From NCBI GenBank assembly GCA_027578815.1, contig JANBTH010000062.1:1-43478 (forward strand): 43,478 bases of DNA, given 5' to 3'. Made by a program: the position numbers and the translations under genes. Source of the DNA: Coemansia sp. RSA 1804 (lineage: Eukaryota; Kickxellomycota; Kickxellomycetes; Kickxellales; Kickxellaceae). How positions within the stretch are numbered: the first letter of the stretch is position 1; the number at the start of each line of letters is the position of its first letter. The notes below the pieces were generated by a model. It did not search any database and was not told where the DNA came from. It worked only from the letters and a program-made list of their open reading frames with translations. Below are positions 37,626-43,478 of this stretch, piece after piece.

Positions 37626-40406
37626 ATGGATCCATTTCCGTCTCACATGCTGAGTGACCCTACCTGGCAGTCGGCACACATGCAGCAGCCCCCGATAAGT
37701 CAGCTTTCAAACCAGGTACCGCCACACCCATCTCAGAAGAATATCTCCTTTCTTCATTTCAACAATGGTCAATATCAAGACGCGATGAGCAGAGTCAACA
37801 GCATATTTATAAATAGCAATATAGCTGGCAGCAACCAAGCAGGACTCGGCAACGCAAATCCTGGGATATCCAACGCCGGACTAACTCCTGGCGCCACGCT
37901 CTCAATTCCACAAACAGTATCAGACGTCTCATCCACGTCAACATCGTCTGTCCCCAGCTCCGACGTGGATGAAGCAAGAACAAATGGCATAGCAATCGCA
38001 CCAACCAGTCACTTTGCTGCCGCGCTGGGACTCTGTGAAGGAAACAATGGAGATAACGAGGGCACACATGGAAACCCGTTTGCCTCATTGGACAGCTGCA
38101 AAGAGGATTCCATTGTCAGTGGAAACAATGATGATTTTGAGCTTCCAGGATCTCCTGAACCAAACGGAGATCCGGCTGGCAAAAAGCGCAACCGCCTGCG
38201 ACCCGAGCAAACTAGAAGGCTTATGGAGATTTTTGAAAGGACGCCAAAGCCCGACTCTGAAATGCGCAAGATACTTGGCAAGCAGTTGGAAATGACGCCA
38301 CGCACAGTGCAGATATGGTTCCAGAACCGCCGTGCAAAGCTCAAGCGCGAGAGTAACACCGTCAACCTAATGCGGAATTCGGTGTATGCTGCATCCGGAA
38401 TTTTCGACAGTCGCAATGCTCACCGTCTGACCTACAACCGCGCCTACATCAACCGCCGACCAACTGGCCGTGTTGCTTCGGATGGTTATGCGCATCTACG
38501 CAATATTTCCGAATTTGAGCCTTATCCCCCAAACACTGTCCATGGTCTCACACTACAAAGCCCCTCCCAGATATCCATTCCACTTAGTCTGCGCGTCCAG
38601 CCTCCATTTCCAACGCTCAACAGTGCTCCTGCTTCGGCATATCCAGGTTCTGAGCCTCAAATGTTTGGAAACAGCGCCATGGGTGTTCCGGTTGGACAAG
38701 CTAAGCAGAATGGGGTTCCGAACTCTGCATCTGATATCGGTGGCATCATTCCGAACTTGAACCCCTTCATCAACACTGGAAATTCCAACGACGCAATGCA
38801 GGCGTCCTTGCCACACAGCGCTTCTTTCCCATACTCCGCACATGCTACCAGTTTCTCTCCGTCCGCAACAGTGCAGTCGTTAGGCGCTTGTGCCCCGCAG
38901 ACATCCATGCAGCTACATAACGGCCAGTGCGCTTCAATACCAACATCGTCTAGCCATACGCGCACAAGATCCTTCACTGCGGATAGCCACTCGCTTTCTG
39001 GTTTGGGACACATTCCATCTGAGCGAGATTGTAGCAACCCAATGATGCACTACAATGGGAACATGGTGTTGAGTCCCTCTACAAACCCCCAGCATGGTCT
39101 TATGAATCCACATGAAACAGCACCACTTTTTGGTTCATCTGACGGCATACCTACTGCTGAAGCGCTTCTTGAATCCCGTCGCCGCCATCTGAATGATCTG
39201 ATCATAATAAACCAGACCCAAGTTGCTCGCGGGATGCGTACATCCGACACATCCCAAAGTACGCATATGTCTGTCTCTAGCAGCGCTGCTGAATCGGAGA
39301 GCTCCAGCAAGCCATTGCTCTTTTCCAATCTTTCTAGTGCTGATGCTCAAAGTATTGGTACTTTATCTGCACCAGCGCCCTCAAAACCACTGGCGGTTGG
39401 TCAATCTGTCGCTGACTTTATCGCTAGCATAAGCAATAACAGCAATAGCAGCACCTGCGGTGGGAGTGGTAGTGGTCTTATCAGCAATAGCAGCAATGCT
39501 GTGCTGGGTGTCTCGATTACAGACTCTGTTAAATGCCGCGATCCGTTGAAAGCAGGCACGGACATTGGAAACACAAGCAATTCTGTTGCCGCAAGCATGC
39601 CAGTGCCTCCACAATCCTTGATCGGCAGCACCACTAACAACGACATGTCAATGCTTTTTAATATGAGCAATGGCAGGCTTAACGACGGCAGTCTTTCTGT
39701 AAAACAAGAGATAGAAGCGAAGGCTCTTGGCGGATCTGGTCTCTCAGATGGGCTTGAGCATAGTCTTAGTGGCAGCGATTCAAATTACCAGTTCCTCAAC
39801 AATCTTTTGCTAGATTGTAACGCGTTTGACTTTCTCAGCAGTCAGAACAATGCTGGGCAGGAGCAACTCAGGGCTTCTGGAGTTTCTGAAGGGTTACCCC
39901 AACACGTCTCTTCGTCCACCTGCGTACTGCCTACAAGTGAACCAGATCTACTAGACCTATCGTGCACTGCTGGTAATCTACAGTCGTCACAGAAGCTGTT
40001 TACAGATGCTATGCTTGTGAACGGGAGTATTGCTGGTTCAGACTCGAGAGAAGGATCCAACGCACCAGATGGTGTATCCTCAAGTGTGCATTCAGTAAAC
40101 TCTCTGCAGAACTCTAGCCGGTCATTGTCCTCATCATCTTCTGATTATAGCGTAGCTATGCCTAACACAGCTGCAGAGACTGAGTCGTTTTTGATTGCGT
40201 CGACAAGCAACATTGCCTCACCGTCGTACCTGTCTCAGGCCGCCGCGGCTGAAGCGTCGGCCTTTTTGCGCACATCAGCTCCCGAGCCCAACTCATTGCA
40301 AGCAAAACAGAGCCCATCAAGCCAAGTCTCTGTGGCAAGAAGTAGCGTGCCTGGCCAGCGCGATCTAATGATTGAACAGCTTTCATATTCGACTATGCAG
40401 CTCTAG
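37626..40406 (+). CDS. Homeodomain transcription factor
   Basis: 926 residues, intronless. The only recognisable domain is a homeodomain at about 184-243: basic arm KKRNRLRPEQ (186-195), helices with RRLMEIFERTPKPD and MRKILGKQLEM, and the recognition helix TVQIWFQNRRAKLKRES, with Trp231, Phe232, Asn234 and Arg236 at canonical positions 48, 49, 51 and 53. No extra residues occur between helices 1 and 2, so it is a typical, non-TALE homeodomain, similar to fungal Phx1/Yox1-type regulators. The rest is Ser/Asn/Gln/Pro-rich and disordered, with many Ser-Ser and Asn-Asn runs, as in activation regions. Its unusually long upstream region suggests complex regulation. Target genes are unknown. Confidence 0.93.
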   Translation: MDPFPSHMLSDPTWQSAHMQQPPISQLSNQVPPHPSQKNISFLHFNNGQYQDAMSRVNSIFINSNIAGSNQAGLGNANPGISNAGLTPGATLSIPQTVSDVSSTSTSSVPSSDVDEARTNGIAIAPTSHFAAALGLCEGNNGDNEGTHGNPFASLDSCKEDSIVSGNNDDFELPGSPEPNGDPAGKKRNRLRPEQTRRLMEIFERTPKPDSEMRKILGKQLEMTPRTVQIWFQNRRAKLKRESNTVNLMRNSVYAASGIFDSRNAHRLTYNRAYINRRPTGRVASDGYAHLRNISEFEPYPPNTVHGLTLQSPSQISIPLSLRVQPPFPTLNSAPASAYPGSEPQMFGNSAMGVPVGQAKQNGVPNSASDIGGIIPNLNPFINTGNSNDAMQASLPHSASFPYSAHATSFSPSATVQSLGACAPQTSMQLHNGQCASIPTSSSHTRTRSFTADSHSLSGLGHIPSERDCSNPMMHYNGNMVLSPSTNPQHGLMNPHETAPLFGSSDGIPTAEALLESRRRHLNDLIIINQTQVARGMRTSDTSQSTHMSVSSSAAESESSSKPLLFSNLSSADAQSIGTLSAPAPSKPLAVGQSVADFIASISNNSNSSTCGGSGSGLISNSSNAVLGVSITDSVKCRDPLKAGTDIGNTSNSVAASMPVPPQSLIGSTTNNDMSMLFNMSNGRLNDGSLSVKQEIEAKALGGSGLSDGLEHSLSGSDSNYQFLNNLLLDCNAFDFLSSQNNAGQEQLRASGVSEGLPQHVSSSTCVLPTSEPDLLDLSCTAGNLQSSQKLFTDAMLVNGSIAGSDSREGSNAPDGVSSSVHSVNSLQNSSRSLSSSSSDYSVAMPNTAAETESFLIASTSNIASPSYLSQAAAAEASAFLRTSAPEPNSLQAKQSPSSQVSVARSSVPGQRDLMIEQLSYSTMQL
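38175..38354 (+). other. Homeodomain-coding segment
   Basis: Encodes residues 184-243 of the homeodomain protein, with the WFQNRRAK recognition helix at 38316-38339. Confidence 0.9.
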
Positions 40407-41062
40407 TTTCAGCTGTCCATACGCGTTTTCTCGGAAGAATATGGCAGATAATTCTTCCCATTGTTTTGTTAGCCATTTAGCCTTTTATTACTCGCTCTTA
40501 AATGTTATCAAATGTACAGTACCGACCAATGTATCCAACACAGTCCAACTTGACACATGCAAATTATATTATAGTCTGTTTCTTAATCGGTTCAACACTC
40601 TGCTAGATATTCTGTGTTTGGAAAGTGTAAAATATTCGGGTCGTCTATAGTGTATACACGTTGCTTGTAGGCTGACAAAAATGGTCTGTTGATTGAGAAA
40701 CCAACAAGAGAGACTAAGACTATGCTATGATATTGGCTCCAACCTCTTCCAGGCTGCGTACTTTTTCAACTCGACATTATAGCCGCTTGGCAGAAGCGTG
40801 CAAGCTAACGCTGATCACATTGACAAATAAAAAATAGATACCGCTGATCAATGGTGCTATGGTTTTGAATTTATTGATGTGTTTATCGATACATTGGCAA
40901 AGAAAACAAAGACAACAATGGTGCAACTAAACCTGGCAGCAGTAGGCAATAAAGGGGATCTTCAGAAAAAGAATAATACAAGAATAATGGTAAATGGCAG
41001 TGGCTTAGGCATTTTCGCACTCCTGTGGTCTGCAAGAAAAACGCCAACATTCTACATTTTTC
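40407..41062. other. Convergent 3' intergenic region, homeodomain gene / kinase gene
   Basis: 656 AT-rich bases between convergent stops. A GTTCAACAC sequence near 40590 resembles a tRNA B-box but no stem pairs around it. No gene is seen. Confidence 0.4.
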
Positions 41063-42772
41063 TCAGCATATCCCGCTTTCACACAAGGGTGTGGTTAGTG
41101 TCGGTGCTGCTGCTGCAGGAGAATCCGTCACTGCTCCTGTCCTCGCCGCGGCTACCTTGTAACCATACTTTTCGCCGCGGCTACTCAGTTTGCTGTTGGG
41201 CACAACCACGTACTGTGAGGGATCAAGCCTCAACCGCGGCGTAGGGTATAGAAACTGAATAGGAGGTTTGCTGTTGTTGTCGTCTATGTGCGTAGAATTG
41301 GGGTCCGTTTGCGAAAAATCAAAATACATGTTGTTCGGGTTAAAAGGAAAAGGCCTCTCCTTAATTCCAGATGTAGCTACAGGACGTTGCTGTTGCTGCT
41401 GCTGCTTCTGCTGCCTGTGCATCGAGTTGGGTGCCTGCGCCACTATTTTGCCAAACTGAGGCCCATTGTTTCCGGTTTGAGCTGTTGAAGGTTGCAAATT
41501 TAGGTGCTGTGCATGCTGCTGCTTCTGCTGTTTCTGTCGTTGTCTCGGGTAACGGGGAGTGGGAGACGCAGGTTCTGTGGCCTGCTGCGTTGTTGCTACC
41601 GCGGCTGCTACACGCTGGATTTGGCCATTGTGGTGGGTGTTGCTGGTGGGCTCTTGAAAGTCTGCGGGCGTCGTCTGCATCTGTTGCTGCTGGTACGTCT
41701 GTTGCTGCTGCTTTAAGCGAGTGCGCTCTGAATCCTGTTCAGCAGTAGCAGGCTCGATAAAACGAGGACATGCCTGGACAAGACAGCGCAGCTCGTCAAG
41801 CGTACACCGTGTGAGCGGATTAACGTCTAGAGCACGGTGGATTATATGTGTAAACTCGGGAGTTGCTCGAATGGCCTTGCAGAGGAAGGTCTTATCTGTC
41901 AGGTAGCGGCGAAACAGCTGGTCTGTTATGTGAGCGCGGTTCCAGGGGTTGCGACCCGTGGTCAGGTTGATTAGGATAATTCCCAAGGCCCACACATCGT
42001 TGGGAGCAGCCGCATACCGGTCGACCTTCACGTGTATCCCGCCCTGGCATTCGGGGCTCATATAGTATGCTGAACCACACCCGATCTCTCGACACCAGGA
42101 CTCGTTAGTTGAAAGACCAAAGTCAATGAGCTTGACATTGAGTCCATCGCGGGTGACCAGCACATTCTCGGGCTTTATGTCTCTGTGGTAGACTCCATGT
42201 TTGTGGCAGTGTTGGAGGGCTGATACAAGCTGAAGGAACAGCCGACGAATAAGTGCATCGTTGTTAGGAAGCTGGAAATACGGGTTGGTGGAAATGTTTT
42301 CATACAAATCGCCACCAGGACAGTGCTCCATGACCATAAAAAGCTGGTTATTGGTGTGTAGCATGCGCTCAAGTCGAATTATGTTGCTGTGGTGTGGAAT
42401 GCGAGCGTAGAGTGCAATCTCGCGCGAAAGCATCCGGGCGTCGATATAGTGCTGCTCGATTGAAGAAGAGTCACTATCAATGGTGCGGCGGCACCCTGAT
42501 GGCTGTAGACGGCTCTGTCCAGCGTCCTGCTGCTGCCTTTGCTGCTGCTGCTGCTGCTGCTGCTTCTGAACGTCTGGTTGGTTTCTGGGCAGAACCTTGA
42601 CTGCGTAGCTTTCTCCGGTTTGGCGGTCAACGGCTAGGTAGACTTCGCCATACGTTCCAACGCCAATAAGCTTGACAAACTGAAGATTGCCGCTGTCAAT
42701 CGAATGGCCAACCATGCTTCCAGGCCGCTGGGAACGATCATTGCCATTTCGGGTGGCAGCTCCAGTAGCCAT
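41063..42772 (-). CDS. Serine/threonine protein kinase, Ran1/Sks1/Vhs1-like
   Basis: 569 residues from ATG 42772. The catalytic domain spans about 30-335: GVGTYGEV (37-44), Lys59 of YAVKV, Glu118 (SREIALYARI), HRDIKPEN (196-203), DFG (217-219), GCGSAYYMSPEC (231-242), and WALGIILINLTTGRNPW. The GCGS-YYMSPEC activation segment and LTTGRNPW are typical of the fungal Ran1/Pat1-Sks1-Vhs1-Ksp1 group of nutrient and meiosis kinases. A Gln-rich insertion (71-83) with Ser/Asp sequence follows the beta-3 lysine, extending the loop before helix C. The C-terminus (350-569) is Gln/Pro/Asn-rich and disordered, ending with a conserved-looking FDFSQTDPNSTHIDDNN. No introns. Which of the paralogues it is cannot be told here. 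Confidence 0.92.
   Translation of the reverse strand: MATGAATRNGNDRSQRPGSMVGHSIDSGNLQFVKLIGVGTYGEVYLAVDRQTGESYAVKVLPRNQPDVQKQQQQQQQQRQQQDAGQSRLQPSGCRRTIDSDSSSIEQHYIDARMLSREIALYARIPHHSNIIRLERMLHTNNQLFMVMEHCPGGDLYENISTNPYFQLPNNDALIRRLFLQLVSALQHCHKHGVYHRDIKPENVLVTRDGLNVKLIDFGLSTNESWCREIGCGSAYYMSPECQGGIHVKVDRYAAAPNDVWALGIILINLTTGRNPWNRAHITDQLFRRYLTDKTFLCKAIRATPEFTHIIHRALDVNPLTRCTLDELRCLVQACPRFIEPATAEQDSERTRLKQQQQTYQQQQMQTTPADFQEPTSNTHHNGQIQRVAAAVATTQQATEPASPTPRYPRQRQKQQKQQHAQHLNLQPSTAQTGNNGPQFGKIVAQAPNSMHRQQKQQQQQQRPVATSGIKERPFPFNPNNMYFDFSQTDPNSTHIDDNNSKPPIQFLYPTPRLRLDPSQYVVVPNSKLSSRGEKYGYKVAAARTGAVTDSPAAAAPTLTTPLCESGIC
42524..42562 (-). repeat. Coding CAG tract in the kinase N-lobe insertion
   Basis: Minus-strand CAG/CAA codons encode Q8-R-Q3 (residues 71-82), inside the loop between the beta-3 lysine and helix C. 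Mostly pure CAG codons, consistent with slippage. Confidence 0.85.
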
Positions 42773-43478
42773 GGTTTGATATGTGTAGACGAATGTGAAA
42801 CCGTGTGTATATATCTGAAAATGCGGGGTGTGAAATATAATATAGTATATATACGGGGAGGGGGGACGTGTGATGGGAGCGGATATGAGTATACAGGTCC
42901 AAATAGAAAAGATATTGTCAGTTTGTCAAGAGCAAAAATAGGAAGACAATAGAAGTAATCTAGATATGAGGGTCAAGAAAAGTAAAGCTGTACTTTATAA
43001 CGGGAGTTGTAGAATTGTACAAGTGCTGGAAAAAAATAACAGGAAAAGGTCGCTCTCGTGCGTAGGAAGGGAAAATTTGGCGATATTTATAAAGGCACAG
43101 GTCTGTTGTTGGGAAACAAGTGACAGTCTATTAAAGTAGCTGGACAGATACAAACAATGTCCAAAAACAAGCGCAAGAGGGTTTTATTTGGGGCGGCAGT
43201 CGGAATTTGAATAGGCAATGTTTTTGTGTGTTTGACGAGGAAACAAGGAAAGAATAAAGGATGCCGAGTATCCAAAAATAACAAAAAGCCAAGGCTATAC
43301 AATATAGAGAATTTATGTAAGCTCGATAAATAGGGAAAAGGGGGTGGGCCAAAAAGATGCAAATTTCTCTCTTTCTGATGCCGTTGATTAATGAGGCAAG
43401 AGAAAATGGCTTTTAATATATGTTTGTTGTTCTTTTTGGCTACTCTTGATTCGAATAGAAAAGTGGATGATGCTCAAA
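42773..43478 (-). promoter_or_regulatory. Upstream region of the kinase gene, to the window edge
   Basis: 706 bases without a supported gene. TATATAC and TATAATATAGTATATATAC at about 42835-42855 lie 60-85 bases upstream of the start (TATA-like on either strand). From 42900 on the plus strand is purine-rich, so CT-rich on the kinase sense strand. Confidence 0.45.

Noticed and set aside
40575..40615. tRNA B-box-like GTTCAACAC
   Set aside because: The flanking bases do not pair as a T-arm and no A-box lies upstream.

Overview
This window is nuclear DNA of a filamentous, early-diverging fungus. Evidence: genes are eukaryotic (BUD31/G10, TSR3, RAD26/CSB, GWT1, INO80 and V-ATPase assembly factors), a fungus-specific AcuK/ERT1-type Zn2Cys6 regulator is present, complex I is retained (NDUFB4-like subunit), spliceosomal introns have GTAAGT/GTAGGT donors, and long GC-rich reading frames alternate with AT-rich spacers. 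The gene style (mostly intronless, low-complexity Q/S/A insertions) would fit Zoopagomycota/Kickxellomycotina, but that placement is inference.

Layout. 1-3479 (-): the 5' part of an ERT1/AcuK regulator in two exons with a 2.4 kb intron; the gene runs off the left edge. 5208-5669 (+): IES6/INO80C. 5979-7148 (+): DusA-type tRNA-dihydrouridine synthase, convergent (7 bp) with a membrane-anchored GT25-like protein at 7156-8085 (-). 8541-9620 (-): mitochondrial methionine aminopeptidase, divergent from VMA22/CCDC115 at 9876-10403 (+). 10748-16735 (+): a 1995-residue LRR protein of STK11IP-like layout. 16736-17968: an AT-rich island with a 62-residue internally repeated mini-protein. 17969-19060 (-): TSR3, sharing a 477 bp divergent promoter with the DCAF7/WDR68 WD40 protein at 19538-20956 (+). 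21254-22174 (+): a CENP-B/pogo-type DNA-binding protein without a DDE domain. 22536-27434 (+): RAD26/CSB. 27825-30776 (-): BUD31, split by a 2.5 kb intron. 31126-32595 (-): GWT1. 33144-33386 (-): NDUFB4-like. 33387-37625: a gene-poor 4.2 kb stretch with one possible small secreted ORF. 37626-40406 (+): homeodomain regulator. 41063-42772 (-): Ran1/Sks1/Vhs1-type protein kinase.

The genes do not form a biosynthetic cluster. They are housekeeping functions (chromatin, tRNA and rRNA modification, splicing, transcription-coupled repair, GPI anchors, V-ATPase, respiration) with four regulators (ERT1, CENP-B-like, homeodomain, kinase). The most unusual points are the two giant phase-1 introns in an otherwise intronless window, the DusA-type rather than Dus1-4-type synthase, the CENP-B-like protein that keeps both DNA-binding HTHs and a C-terminal helical tail but lacks the catalytic core, and the small two-repeat protein in the AT-rich island.
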